DNA of 64,000 bases from Erysipelotrichaceae bacterium (GTDB lineage Bacteria; Bacillota_I; Bacilli_A; RFN20; CAG-826): positions 76,527 through 140,526 of the forward strand of contig SVBF01000011.1 of NCBI GenBank assembly GCA_015058945.1. Reading direction: 5' to 3'. The first letter of the stretch is position 1, and the number at the start of each line of letters is the position of its first letter. A program made the translations under genes and the position numbers. Below, piece after piece: positions 16,629 through 25,566 of this stretch. The notes under the pieces are model-generated. The model had not been told where the DNA came from. It made no database searches and was given only the letters and a program-made list of their open reading frames with translations.

Positions 16629-17609
16629 TTAGATTTGGTAGTTCGCGAGGAAGAGCGAGAAGGCGAATTCGGGCGTCATTTTACCGCTTAGGATGTTCTT
16701 CTCGCACTGATAGAGTTCCTCGAGGATCCGGGGCAAGGCCTCTGGCATGACGCGATAGAGGTTACGCAGGGTTACCTCTACCCTTTTCGGCGAGGTGTAA
16801 AGCTCCTTGGCGATGTCATAGGACGAGCTCCCCTTCGCGTCGAGGTAACGGACCTGATCCATGAACGTGAACTGGTTGGCCAAGAGGTTGATGAGGCGGA
16901 TCTCGTCGACCGAATGGGACTTGAGGTCGCGATAGATCGCCATCGCTTTGGCGACGTCGCCGCGGGTGAGGGCGTTGCTCATGGCGAAGGCGTCTTCCTC
17001 GGCCCTCGGGGCGACGAGGTTCTTGATGGCCTGAAGGCGGATGTTCTCCCCATTGGCGTAAGCGACAAGCTTCTCAAGTTCGTTGATGAAACGGCCATAG
17101 TCCCCATCGACGCGGCTTACGAGTTCTCGCGCGGCGTCGTTATCGATCGCGCAGCCCTTGGCCTTGCAATATTTGTCCGCGTAGGTCACCCACTCCTCGG
17201 GCTTAGGCATGGGGATGCCCTTGATCTGCCCGCTTTTCATGATGGCTTTGACGAGAGGGTTCTTTTCGTCGACTTCCTCGGCATAGACCAAAAGGTAAAG
17301 GTCCACGAAATCGCTCGGGTTATTCAGATATTCGAGCAATTTGTCCGGGCCGTCGTCCTTTTGGTATTTGTATTTGGTCTTGCTCTTGGCCAAGAAGGCG
17401 CAGTCGGCGGCGAGGACGCACTTCCTCTCCGTGCCTAGGGGCAAGAAAGAGCATTCGTCCGCGAGTTCGTTGAGGGTGCTCACGGCCATGTTGAAGCTCG
17501 CGTAGTTGAATTCGTCGCGCTCAGGGAAGCTTTTACGGATGCCCTTCATGGCCACATGACGGGCCATTTGGGGGTCTGGGGAATACAATGCGAGGATCAT
17601 GCTATGCAT
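16629..17609 (-). CDS. holA: DNA polymerase III delta subunit (clamp loader)
   Basis: Opens the sliding clamp and links it to the gamma/tau clamp-loader ring. The 326-residue length and the order of regions fit HolA: an N-terminal AAA-like domain without Walker motifs (DFVDLYLLVYAEEVDEKNPL near residue 100), a lid region with AIDNDAARELVSRVDGDYGRFINELEKL near 155-182, and a C-terminal helical collar. The start codon overlaps the end of comEC (the TAA is directly followed by TATG), so translation is coupled. comEC-holA is a frequent order in Firmicutes. Confidence 0.9.
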   Translation of the reverse strand: MHSMILALYSPDPQMARHVAMKGIRKSFPERDEFNYASFNMAVSTLNELADECSFLPLGTERKCVLAADCAFLAKSKTKYKYQKDDGPDKLLEYLNNPSDFVDLYLLVYAEEVDEKNPLVKAIMKSGQIKGIPMPKPEEWVTYADKYCKAKGCAIDNDAARELVSRVDGDYGRFINELEKLVAYANGENIRLQAIKNLVAPRAEEDAFAMSNALTRGDVAKAMAIYRDLKSHSVDEIRLINLLANQFTFMDQVRYLDAKGSSSYDIAKELYTSPKRVEVTLRNLYRVMPEALPRILEELYQCEKNILSGKMTPEFAFSLFLANYQI

Positions 17610-17612
17610 ATA

Positions 17613-19646
17613 TTACGCCCATCGCCTCATTCGGGCATAGGTTATCGTTCCTTCTAGGTCGGTTCTCCTTATCTTGATGCCCCTCTTCTCTAGCGCGGCG
17701 ATCACGGAAGGCTTCGGGTGGCCGAATTTGTTCTTCGCGCCGCAGGAGATGACGGCTTCCTCGGGGGTCAAGGCGTCGAGGAATTCGTCACTAGTTGAGG
17801 TGTCGCTGCCATGATGCCCCACTTTGATGACGTCGCAATCGAGGTTTGGGTGGTCATCGACGATGCGCCGCTCTACCCATTTTGGGGCATCGCCGGTAAA
17901 GGCCCACTTCTTGTCCATGAAGGAGACGAAGAGGACCAACGATTTGTCGTTTTCCTCGGTCGCGTCGTAGACGTTGTAGTTTTCGAAGCGCAGCCGACCG
18001 ATGTTCAAAGGGAATTCAGCCTTGTCTTTGACGTAACGCCGGACGTCGAAGGAGGTTTGCAACGAGGACAGCGCCCCGACATGGTCGTAGTCCTGATGGG
18101 AGGCAATCACGCAGTCGATATGGTAGATCCGCCTCTTTCTTAAATAAGGTATTAGGGATTCGTTAGCCAGATCCATCCCCACGATGCCGCCGGTATCGAT
18201 CATCACCGTCGTTAGGCCGTCTTGGATCAAGGCGCAGTCCCCCTGGCCGACGTTGATGAAGCTCACCGACTCGCTTAAGGCGGGCACGATGGGGATGAGG
18301 CTAACGCAATAGACGCCCAAGATGGCGAGAAGCAGCACGTTTCTGGCCTTTTGGAAGCCCGTTTCCGAGAAATAGATGACCGCCAGGACGACGAGATAGA
18401 AAACGACGACAAAGACGAAGCTAGGCACCGGTAAAGGGATGGATAAATCGATGTGTGAGAAGCCATGGACCAAGCCCGACGTCGCTTGGCCTAAGGCGCC
18501 TAGGACATGGGTGAAGGGAAAAGTGAAGAAGCTTAGGTAACCTAACGCAAGCGTCAGCAGCGATAACGGCATCAAGACCAAGCTGAAAACCACCCCAAAG
18601 AGATGGATGCCTCCCCCACTGGAAACGCTCATGGGGAGCAAGAACAAACGGATGGATATCATCCCTAGAAGCAAGGTGAGGATTTTGTTTTTCTTTTGCC
18701 ATAACCGCGAACCGAAATAGGTGAAAAGCGAGATACCTAAACCGGAGAGAAAACCGGTTTGTATCGCGAGGCGAAAGTCGAAGAAAAGCAATAGGCCCAT
18801 CGCGAGGCATAACCGCCATAAATAAGGTAGATCCTTATGCAAAACCCGCGCGTCCAAACACTTGATAAGCCGCATCAAATAGACGCGCAATATGCCTACC
18901 TTTGCAAAGCCAAAAGGCAGGAATGCCGCCCCGACGAAAAGTGCGATCACATCGGAATATTTTCGTATTTTGCGCGGCAAGATCCGTTCGAATGAACGCA
19001 AGAAAAGCGAATAGAAGAAACCAGAGGTCGAAAGGACGAAAAGCAAGTTCATCTCGCTCGCCTTGTCGATGAGGGATGAAGAGTAATCCTTCTTGCCGAA
19101 AAGGAGCGAGTCTAGTAACGCCTTGGTGTCGCCCTCGAAATGCGATAGAAACCGCAGTTCATACGCCCTTAGCCGGAATGGATTCTGGAATAAAGTCGTC
19201 TCTTTGTACGAAGTGATCTCCGCCCGCACCCCCATATCCTTTAGATAAGAGGCGAAGTCAAAGCGTGACTCATAGCTCGTCATCTTTAAATCCACCAAGG
19301 TGCCCTTAAGCGAGACATAGTCCCCCACTTCATGTCCATGGCCCGACGAACTCACGTAATAACGGAGGAAAAGGTGTTCGACGACGTAATAGTTGTCGCC
19401 CGTTTTGACGACGAAACCCGAGATTTCCCCTTTGCCTAGACCGATGGGGACATAAAACAGGATCAAGCCGAGGCAAAGGGAAACCCCGAATGGGACGACG
19501 AAGCGCCAGAGTTTTTGGGAGCGGAACGCATACCAAAAGAGGACGAGGGCCCCTAACGAAGACATGACGATGCGGCCAATGTCCCCTCCCCGGCTTAAGC
19601 CAAAGCCAAGTATCGCGCCAAAAAGAGGGAGCAAAGGGCCCATCAA
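17613..19646 (-). CDS. comEC: ComEC/Rec2 DNA uptake channel
   Basis: The membrane channel that passes single-stranded DNA into the cell during transformation. 677 residues: N-terminal membrane helices with a small extracellular OB-like domain, the Competence domain with many hydrophobic segments (~180-430), and a C-terminal metallo-beta-lactamase domain with ASHQDYDHVGAL, FTGDAP and VGHHGSDTS. In the first metal motif the usual H-x-H-x-D-H reads S-H-Q-D-Y-D-H, as in other ComEC proteins. It overlaps comEA by 4 nt. Other competence genes are outside the window, so competence itself is not proven. Confidence 0.92.
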   Translation of the reverse strand: MMGPLLPLFGAILGFGLSRGGDIGRIVMSSLGALVLFWYAFRSQKLWRFVVPFGVSLCLGLILFYVPIGLGKGEISGFVVKTGDNYYVVEHLFLRYYVSSSGHGHEVGDYVSLKGTLVDLKMTSYESRFDFASYLKDMGVRAEITSYKETTLFQNPFRLRAYELRFLSHFEGDTKALLDSLLFGKKDYSSSLIDKASEMNLLFVLSTSGFFYSLFLRSFERILPRKIRKYSDVIALFVGAAFLPFGFAKVGILRVYLMRLIKCLDARVLHKDLPYLWRLCLAMGLLLFFDFRLAIQTGFLSGLGISLFTYFGSRLWQKKNKILTLLLGMISIRLFLLPMSVSSGGGIHLFGVVFSLVLMPLSLLTLALGYLSFFTFPFTHVLGALGQATSGLVHGFSHIDLSIPLPVPSFVFVVVFYLVVLAVIYFSETGFQKARNVLLLAILGVYCVSLIPIVPALSESVSFINVGQGDCALIQDGLTTVMIDTGGIVGMDLANESLIPYLRKRRIYHIDCVIASHQDYDHVGALSSLQTSFDVRRYVKDKAEFPLNIGRLRFENYNVYDATEENDKSLVLFVSFMDKKWAFTGDAPKWVERRIVDDHPNLDCDVIKVGHHGSDTSTSDEFLDALTPEEAVISCGAKNKFGHPKPSVIAALEKRGIKIRRTDLEGTITYARMRRWA

Positions 19647-20182
19647 GCCGATCTGAGGGTTACTTTGGTCTTCACTTTCTCAAACGTCGCCGAACCGATG
19701 CCGGAGACGTTCTTGAGTTCCTCGATCGCCTTAAAAGGCGCGGAGGAACGGTAGGAGGCGATCGCGTTGGCGACCGTCTTGGTGAAGCCCGCGACCGCTT
19801 GCATGGTCTCGACGTCGTCGGCGTTGATGTTGGTCTTTACGATGGGCGAGGTGGAACAGGTGTTCGAGTTGTCGAATAAGGGCGCGATGTAATAGGTCCC
19901 TTTGTTCTCGATCGCGTAATCGGTGTTGAAGGCCAATGAATCGGCGTTGCCGGTCGTGCCTTGGGCGGCGTTGATGAGGTCGAGCAGCTTCGCCCCGGTG
20001 CTAAGCACGTAGGTGCCTGGGTAATTGACCTCGCCCGCGATGATGGCCGTGAGCGAATCGCCATCCACCGAGACGAGGCTATCGACGATCGGATGGTTGG
20101 TGGCGTTGATCATGGCGTATGTCGCCCCGAAGCCGATTAAGGCCACCGCGGTGAGGGCGACGATGATGAGAATGGTTTTCAT
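19643..20182 (-). CDS. comEA: ComEA-like membrane-anchored DNA receptor
   Basis: 179 residues: an N-terminal membrane anchor (residues ~4-25), a SLBB-type domain (AGEVNYPGTYVLSTGAKLLD, ~50-70) and a C-terminal helix-hairpin-helix pair ending VSGIGSATFEKVKTKVTL, the DNA-binding part. Its partner is ComEC, encoded next with a 4-nt overlap. GAAGGAGG lies before the ATG. Domain order and context make the assignment firm. Confidence 0.9.
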   Translation of the reverse strand: MKTILIIVALTAVALIGFGATYAMINATNHPIVDSLVSVDGDSLTAIIAGEVNYPGTYVLSTGAKLLDLINAAQGTTGNADSLAFNTDYAIENKGTYYIAPLFDNSNTCSTSPIVKTNINADDVETMQAVAGFTKTVANAIASYRSSAPFKAIEELKNVSGIGSATFEKVKTKVTLRSA

Positions 20183-20277
20183 AAATGAACCTCCTTCACC
20201 GACATATAGGAGGGCAAAGTCCGATTTGGACCAAAAATCGCACGGCTTTTATACAGTGTATAGGAAAAGCGCCATAA

Positions 20278-20303
20278 ATAAGAAAAGACCGCCGAAGCGG
20301 TCT
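20278..20303 (-). terminator. greA terminator
   Basis: Stem AGACCGC/GCGGTCT with loop TTCG on the minus strand (20286-20303), followed by TTTTCTTATTT. Confidence 0.85.
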
Positions 20304-20317
20304 ATCGTAGGTTTGCC

Positions 20318-20806
20318 TTACTTACGGGAGGAAGAGAGGATCTTGATCTCGTAACGCTCGCCGGACTCGACGAAGACGGACTGTCCGGGCTCGGCGCCGA
20401 TGAGGGCTAAGCCGATGGGCGATTCGTTGGAGATGCTCGGGGGTTCGGCGAAGGGGTCGGCGCCGACCTGTCCGACGATGCGGACGGTGGCTTTCTCACC
20501 GCTGCCCACCTCTTCGAAGGTGACGGTGTCGCCGATGCCGATCTTCTTGGAGTTGCCGCCTAAGCCGGCTTCTTCGGCGCTGACGGCGTTATTGAGGATC
20601 TTCTCGATCTCGGAGATGCGGCCCTCGACCTGGGCCTGGCGGTCACGCGCGGCGTCATAGTCGGCGTTCTCGCTCAAGTCGCCTTGGCTGCGGGCTAAGG
20701 CCAACTTCTCGATGACGTCCGGGCGTTGGACGTCGATGAGGTCGCGGTATTCTTTTTCGAGTTTCTCACGCTCGCCTTGGGTGAGGATGATTTTCTTGTC
20801 TGCCAT
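20318..20806 (-). CDS. greA: Transcript cleavage factor GreA
   Basis: Rescues backtracked RNA polymerase by stimulating transcript cleavage. 162 residues: an N-terminal coiled coil with ARSQGDLSENADYDAARDRQ (the D/E pair at the tip) and a C-terminal FKBP-like domain with ESPIGLALIGAEPGQSVF. It has its own strong promoter and a terminator. Confidence 0.96.
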   Translation of the reverse strand: MADKKIILTQGEREKLEKEYRDLIDVQRPDVIEKLALARSQGDLSENADYDAARDRQAQVEGRISEIEKILNNAVSAEEAGLGGNSKKIGIGDTVTFEEVGSGEKATVRIVGQVGADPFAEPPSISNESPIGLALIGAEPGQSVFVESGERYEIKILSSSRK

Positions 20807-20832
20807 GGTATTACCTCGTTACTTGCCCACGA

Positions 20833-20861
20833 ATTATATGCTTTGCATAGGTCGCGGACAA
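20833..20861 (-). promoter_or_regulatory. greA promoter
   Basis: Minus strand TTGTCC (20856-20861), 17-nt spacer, perfect TATAAT (20833-20838), then ACGAGGT before the ATG at 20806. Confidence 0.75.
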
Positions 20862-20874
20862 GTTTATTCCTTTC

Positions 20875-21147
20875 TTAGTCTTTCTTCAGATCTTGGATCG
20901 CGGGGTCTTGCTCGTAGGCCTCGAAGACTTGCTCGGCTTCGTCGAACTCCTCTTCGCTTAGGTCCTCCAGCGACTCGCCGTCGCTCGTCCCCATGACGAT
21001 CACTTCGTCTTCGTTATCTTCCTCATAAAGGAAGTAATAGTCTTTGTTGCGCTGGTCATTATGGAAATAGAAGAGGATCTTCATCAGCTTTTGGCTGCCG
21101 TCGTCCCTGGTGATGACCATGTCGTTATCGTTACGGATCTCGATCAT
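20875..21147 (-). CDS. DUF1292 protein
   Basis: A 90-residue, very acidic protein (MIEIRNDNDMVITRDDGSQK, then YYFLYEEDNEDEVIVMG) with the DUF1292 pattern of alternating strands found next to alaS in many Firmicutes. Its function is unknown. It starts 20 nt after the alaS stop with a GGAG site, so it is probably cotranscribed with alaS. Confidence 0.85.
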   Translation of the reverse strand: MIEIRNDNDMVITRDDGSQKLMKILFYFHNDQRNKDYYFLYEEDNEDEVIVMGTSDGESLEDLSEEEFDEAEQVFEAYEQDPAIQDLKKD

Positions 21148-21167
21148 AAACGTCTCCTTGGCTATGG

Positions 21168-23771
21168 CTATTTTAACAACGCTTTGACCTCTTCGATAGC
21201 CTTGTCGTAGCCACCGAGGTCCTTAGCGGAACCTTGGGCCATCTCCGGGCGTCCCCCACCGTTGCCGTTAAGGTAAGGTCCGATGAGTTTCATGATCTTG
21301 CCCGCCCCGCCGGTTTTGGCGATGCCTTCGCCGCCGCAGAACACACTGACGGCGTTACTCTCACCTTTGCCGATGAGAATGAGGACATAGGAGGGGTTCT
21401 TGACCTTAAGCGCGTCGCCGATCTTGAGGAGGTCCTCCCTGCCGGTATTCTCGTAAATCGAGGAAAGGAAGGCGACCCCACCGATATCGGTGAATGAGGC
21501 GCTCGAAGCCGAGGAGGAGGCGAGTTTGGCCTTAAGGCCATCGATGGTCTTCCCTTGCTCGAGTATCTCTTCCTTAAGGGAATTGACGCGGCTACCGATC
21601 TCCGCGTCTTTGGCCCCGCCAAGCAACGAGCTCACGTAGCCAAGCGCATCCGCCTTAGCGGATAAATAGCGATAGGCGCCGAGGGAGGTGCGACCCTGGA
21701 TGCGGCGGACGCCAGAGGAGATCGCGGTGTCGTATTCGATGACGAAGAGGCCGATCTCGGCGGTGTTCTTGATGTGGGTGCCACCGCAGAACTCCAACGA
21801 GAAGTCGGAGAAGGTGACGACGCGCACGACGTCGCCGTATTTCTCGGAGAACTCCATCTCGGCGCCGAGCTTCTTGGCTTCCTCGATGGGGAGGACGAGG
21901 GTCTTTTCCTCAATGGACTCGAGGATTTTCTCATTGACGAGCTCTTCGATTTTCTTGAGCTGCTCAGGCGTGGTCTTCGTCAAAGACGAATAGTCGAAGC
22001 GGAGGATGTCCTCATCGACGTAGGAACCCTTTTGGTCGACGTGGGTGCCAAGTACTTCGCCGATTGCGGCATGGAGAAGGTGGGTCGCCGAGTGGTTACG
22101 CGCGGTGAGGCGACGCTTGGTCTCGTCGATCTCGGCATTCACTTCGTCCCCGACATGGATCTCGCCATAGGAGAGGGAGACGTGATGGAGGCGTGCGCCG
22201 CGGGGCGCTTTGCCGACGGCGTTGACGTTCGCGGAGAAATCGCCGTTATAGATGACGCCTTTGTCGCTCACCTGGCCGCCGCTTTCGGCGTAGAACGGGG
22301 TGAGGTCGAGGATGACGTCGCCTTCTTCGTCAAGCGAGGAGACGGAGACGCCGTCTTTGAAAAGTCCGATGACCTTGGCTTTGACCTTGGTCTCTTCATA
22401 GGTGAACTCGGAGGGTTTATCGAAGGCCATGAGGTCTTTGGATTGCTTATGGAAGGATTCGGCGTTTTCCCTGGCCGCACGGGCGCGGTTACGCTGCTCG
22501 AGCATCAGCTCGTCAAAGCGCTTTTGATCCACTTTGACGCCGTTTTCCTCGCAGATTTCCTTGGTCATGTCGAGCGGGAAGCCGAAGGTGTCGTAGAGGC
22601 GGAAGGCGTCTTCGCCAGAAAGCGTGTCCTTGCCTTCGATCGCGGAGAGGAGCATCGCTTCGCCGGAAGAGAGGGTCTTAAGGAACTTCTCCTCCTCGGC
22701 GCGGATCATCTTCATGACGAGTTCCTGCTTTTCTTTAAGCTCGGGGTAAAAATCCGAGGCAGTCTCGACCACTACGGGCACGAGGCGGTACATGAAGGGG
22801 TCTTTGATGCCGAGCTTTTGACCATAACGCATCGCGCGGCGGATGATGCGGCGGAGGACATATCCCCTGCCCTCATTGGAGAAATAGGCGCCATCCGATA
22901 AGGCGAAGGTCAAAGAACGCGCATGGTCGGCGATGACGCGATATGACATCAAATTCTTGCCTTCGTAAGGTTCTTTGGAAAGGGCTTGGGCGGCCTCGAT
23001 GATCGGATAGAAAAGGTCGGTCTCGAAGTTGGTCTCGGTGCCCTGGAGGATGCAGGCGATGCGTTCGAGGCCAGAGCCGGTATCGATGTTCTTGGACGGG
23101 AGTTCCTTATAGTCTTTCCTCGCCACTCCGGCGACGCTATTGAACTGGGAGAAGACGATGTTCCAAATCTCGATGTAACGGTCGTTTTCGATGTCGTTGC
23201 GAAGCAAATCGACGCCGATATGCTCGGGGTCATATTTCTCGCCGCGATCGAAGAACATCTCGGTGTCTGGGCCGCAAGGTCCTTCGCCGATCTCCCAGAA
23301 GTTGGATTCCATCGGAATCATATGGTCCGGCTTCATGCCGCATTTAATCCAAAGGTTCAAGGTCGCCTTATCGTCGGGTTGATAGGTGATATAAAGCTTC
23401 TCGGGGTCGATGCCAAAGCCGACTTTCTCGCTGGTGAGGATCTCAAAGGCCCAGGGGATGACCTCGTCGCGGAAATAATCGCCGATCGAGAAATTGCCCA
23501 GCATCTCGAAGAAGGTATGGTGACGGGCCGTGTGGCCGACGTTTTCGATGTCGTTGGTGCGGATGCACTTTTGGACGTTGACGATGCGGCGGCAAGGCGG
23601 GATCAACGAGCCGTCGAAGTATTTCTTAAGCCCGGTGACGCCAGCGTTGACCCAAAGCAAGGACTTGTCGCCTTGGGGAACGAGGTTCACGCCCGGGATA
23701 TAGGCATGGCCTTTGGATTTGAAGAAGTCGATCCATACGCGACGGATCTCGGCTCCGGAAAGTTTTCTCAT
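21168..23771 (-). CDS. alaS: Alanyl-tRNA synthetase
   Basis: Charges tRNA-Ala. 867 residues with the class II catalytic core (NVGHTARHHTFFEMLGNFSIGDY), the editing domain (HSATHLLHA with the later CGGTHIKNTAEIG zinc site) and the C-terminal DHHA1 part (GGGRPEMAQG). The start is ATG 23771, which gives MRKLSGAEIRRVW and has GGAGGATA in front; an in-frame ATG 15 nt upstream lies before this ribosome site and is rejected. A T-box leader precedes it, so expression should rise when tRNA-Ala is uncharged. Confidence 0.97.
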   Translation of the reverse strand: MRKLSGAEIRRVWIDFFKSKGHAYIPGVNLVPQGDKSLLWVNAGVTGLKKYFDGSLIPPCRRIVNVQKCIRTNDIENVGHTARHHTFFEMLGNFSIGDYFRDEVIPWAFEILTSEKVGFGIDPEKLYITYQPDDKATLNLWIKCGMKPDHMIPMESNFWEIGEGPCGPDTEMFFDRGEKYDPEHIGVDLLRNDIENDRYIEIWNIVFSQFNSVAGVARKDYKELPSKNIDTGSGLERIACILQGTETNFETDLFYPIIEAAQALSKEPYEGKNLMSYRVIADHARSLTFALSDGAYFSNEGRGYVLRRIIRRAMRYGQKLGIKDPFMYRLVPVVVETASDFYPELKEKQELVMKMIRAEEEKFLKTLSSGEAMLLSAIEGKDTLSGEDAFRLYDTFGFPLDMTKEICEENGVKVDQKRFDELMLEQRNRARAARENAESFHKQSKDLMAFDKPSEFTYEETKVKAKVIGLFKDGVSVSSLDEEGDVILDLTPFYAESGGQVSDKGVIYNGDFSANVNAVGKAPRGARLHHVSLSYGEIHVGDEVNAEIDETKRRLTARNHSATHLLHAAIGEVLGTHVDQKGSYVDEDILRFDYSSLTKTTPEQLKKIEELVNEKILESIEEKTLVLPIEEAKKLGAEMEFSEKYGDVVRVVTFSDFSLEFCGGTHIKNTAEIGLFVIEYDTAISSGVRRIQGRTSLGAYRYLSAKADALGYVSSLLGGAKDAEIGSRVNSLKEEILEQGKTIDGLKAKLASSSASSASFTDIGGVAFLSSIYENTGREDLLKIGDALKVKNPSYVLILIGKGESNAVSVFCGGEGIAKTGGAGKIMKLIGPYLNGNGGGRPEMAQGSAKDLGGYDKAIEEVKALLK

Positions 23772-23784
23772 GTGGGTATCCTCC

Positions 23785-23966
23785 AAAAAAATAAAACGCC
23801 CCTACCGAAGGAACGCCGGGAATAGGCGCGGTACCATCCTTCTTCACACGTGGTGCGCTTACTTAACGGTTCTTAACGCGAGCCGACGGCGGCATTACCC
23901 GCAATAAGGGGGAGTGGCAAGTTCCCGATGGGAGTATCTTAGTCCTCCCCTTATAAAAGGGGAAGA
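23785..23966 (-). promoter_or_regulatory. T-box leader controlling alaS
   Basis: The minus strand between mnmA and alaS carries the T-box antiterminator sequence AAGGATGGTACCGCG (within 23825-23844). It is followed by a terminator-type hairpin, whose CGCC-TA and TA-GGCG arms pair around a GC-rich loop, and a TTTTATTTTTTT run ending at 23785. Upstream GC-rich pairs between about 23850 and 23960 would form stem I. Uncharged tRNA-Ala should favour the antiterminator. I could not place the specifier codon with confidence. Confidence 0.85.
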
Positions 23967-23971
23967 GAAAT

Positions 23972-25111
23972 TTATATGTCCGTCCGCTGCTTCCCGCGGT
24001 AGGTCTCCTCGATGATGCCCCCGCCGAGAAGCATGTCGCCGAGGTAAATAGCGGCGATTTGTCCCGGGGTGACGGCCTCCACTGGGTGGAAGGAATATTC
24101 CAATGTGGCGTTGCCATCCTCTTCCACGTGGAGGATGCAGGGCTGATCAGGCTGACGGTAACGGAACTTCACCCCCACTTCGATGTCGTTATGGGGGAGC
24201 TCGCCCTGAAGGTTCAGGTGGGAGATGCGGCAAGAGGTCGAGGAGAGCAATTCGCGGTCCTTGGGCTGAACGACGTAGAGGATATTGTTCTTCACGTCTT
24301 TCTTGTAGACGAAATAGCCGCCTTCCCCTTCGCCTTTGACCCCGCCGATGCCTAAGTCCTTATGCTGGCCGATCGTGTAGAAATAAACGCCCGCATGGGT
24401 ACCAATCTCACGGTTTTGGGGCATCAAGACGACTTTGCCCGGCTTTGCCGGCATATAGTTTTGCAAGAATTCCTTGAAGTGACGCTCGCCGATGAAGCAG
24501 ACCCCGGTGGAGTCTTTCTTGTCCATGACCGAGGTTAGGTCGAGCTCATGGGCGAGGCGACGCACCTCTCCCTTATCGATGTCCCCCAAGGGGAAAAGGC
24601 AGGAAGCGACTTGTTCCTTGGAGATCTGGCAGAGGAAATAGGTCTGGTCCTTGTTCTTGTCCGCGGCCTTGAATAGCCTCGGGTTACCCTCCTTGTCCTT
24701 GCCTAAGCGCGCATAATGCCCCATCGCGATTTTCTCGAATCCTTGGGACTTCGCGAATTCGTAGAAACTGTCGAATTTGATGTATTTGTTGCAAAAGACG
24801 TCGGGATTAGGGGTCCTGCCCTTCTCATATTCGCTTAAGAAAAAGGAAAAGACATGGTCCCAATATTCTTTGACGAAATCGGCCCGCAATAAGGGGATGC
24901 CAAGTTTCTTGGAAACCTCCACCGCGTCCCAATAGTCCTTCTCTTGGGGGCACTGGGGCTCGTTGATGGTGGGATTACCAAGGTAATCGTTATTGGCCAA
25001 AGCGTCCCAGTTACGCATGAAGCCACCGGAGACTTCGTAGCCATCCTTCTTCAAAAGGTATGCCGCGATGGCGCTATCGACGCCGCCGCTAAGACCGACG
25101 AGGACCTTCAT
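23972..25111 (-). CDS. mnmA: tRNA-specific 2-thiouridylase
   Basis: Adds sulfur to U34 of tRNA-Lys, -Glu and -Gln. 379 residues with the PP-loop GLSGGVDSAIAAYLLK at the N-terminus, the first catalytic cysteine in NPDVFCNKYIKF near 107 and the second in STGVCFIGERHF near 208. It overlaps dtd by 4 nt. It is the last gene of the pdp-dtd-mnmA run and ends just before the alaS leader. Confidence 0.96.
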   Translation of the reverse strand: MKVLVGLSGGVDSAIAAYLLKKDGYEVSGGFMRNWDALANNDYLGNPTINEPQCPQEKDYWDAVEVSKKLGIPLLRADFVKEYWDHVFSFFLSEYEKGRTPNPDVFCNKYIKFDSFYEFAKSQGFEKIAMGHYARLGKDKEGNPRLFKAADKNKDQTYFLCQISKEQVASCLFPLGDIDKGEVRRLAHELDLTSVMDKKDSTGVCFIGERHFKEFLQNYMPAKPGKVVLMPQNREIGTHAGVYFYTIGQHKDLGIGGVKGEGEGGYFVYKKDVKNNILYVVQPKDRELLSSTSCRISHLNLQGELPHNDIEVGVKFRYRQPDQPCILHVEEDGNATLEYSFHPVEAVTPGQIAAIYLGDMLLGGGIIEETYRGKQRTDI

Positions 25112-25560
25112 GCGAAAAGCTCCTTCGAATCCAAGATCAGGGTGAAGGGACCGTTATTGGTGAGACCAACGTCCATGTCGGCGTGGAAGACGCCGCTTTG
25201 GGCGCTAGGCATCAAGGTCTTGAGGTAAGCGAAGAATTCTTCGTAAAGCGATTTTGCCTCATCTTTATTCATGCAACTCGTGAACGCGGGGCGGTTTCCC
25301 TCCTTCACCGAGGCGTATAACGTGAACTGCGAAACGCTCAGTATCGTGCCACAAACATCCATCAATGACTTGTTCGTTTTCCCGTTTTCATCGGGTAAAA
25401 CGCGTAACTTACATACTTTCTCCGCCATTTTCTTCGCGATCGTGAGATCGTCGCCTTGGGTGAAACCGACGAAGATCAAAAAACCCTTGTCGATGTGGGC
25501 GACTTTTTCGTGGTCGATGGTCACCGAGGCGTCGGTGACGACTTGGAGGAGAATGCGCAT
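25108..25560 (-). CDS. dtd: D-aminoacyl-tRNA deacylase
   Basis: Removes D-amino acids and glycine wrongly attached to tRNA. 150 residues beginning MRILLQVVTDASVTID, with the active-site motifs LSVSQFTLYA near 80 and the cross-subunit GVFHADMDVGLTNNGPFTLILD (GP loop) near 125. It starts 6 nt after the pdp stop without a clear ribosome site, so coupled translation is likely. The second residue differs from the common MRAVVQ start but the fold pattern is intact. Confidence 0.95.
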   Translation of the reverse strand: MRILLQVVTDASVTIDHEKVAHIDKGFLIFVGFTQGDDLTIAKKMAEKVCKLRVLPDENGKTNKSLMDVCGTILSVSQFTLYASVKEGNRPAFTSCMNKDEAKSLYEEFFAYLKTLMPSAQSGVFHADMDVGLTNNGPFTLILDSKELFA

Positions 25561-25566
25561 AAAGGT

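Noticed and set aside
20251-20264. ACAGTGTATA motif shared by the comEA upstream region and the small-peptide locus (41705-41714)
   Set aside because: Only 10 bp, A+T-rich and overlapping promoter-like sequence in one case; two occurrences do not support a regulon.
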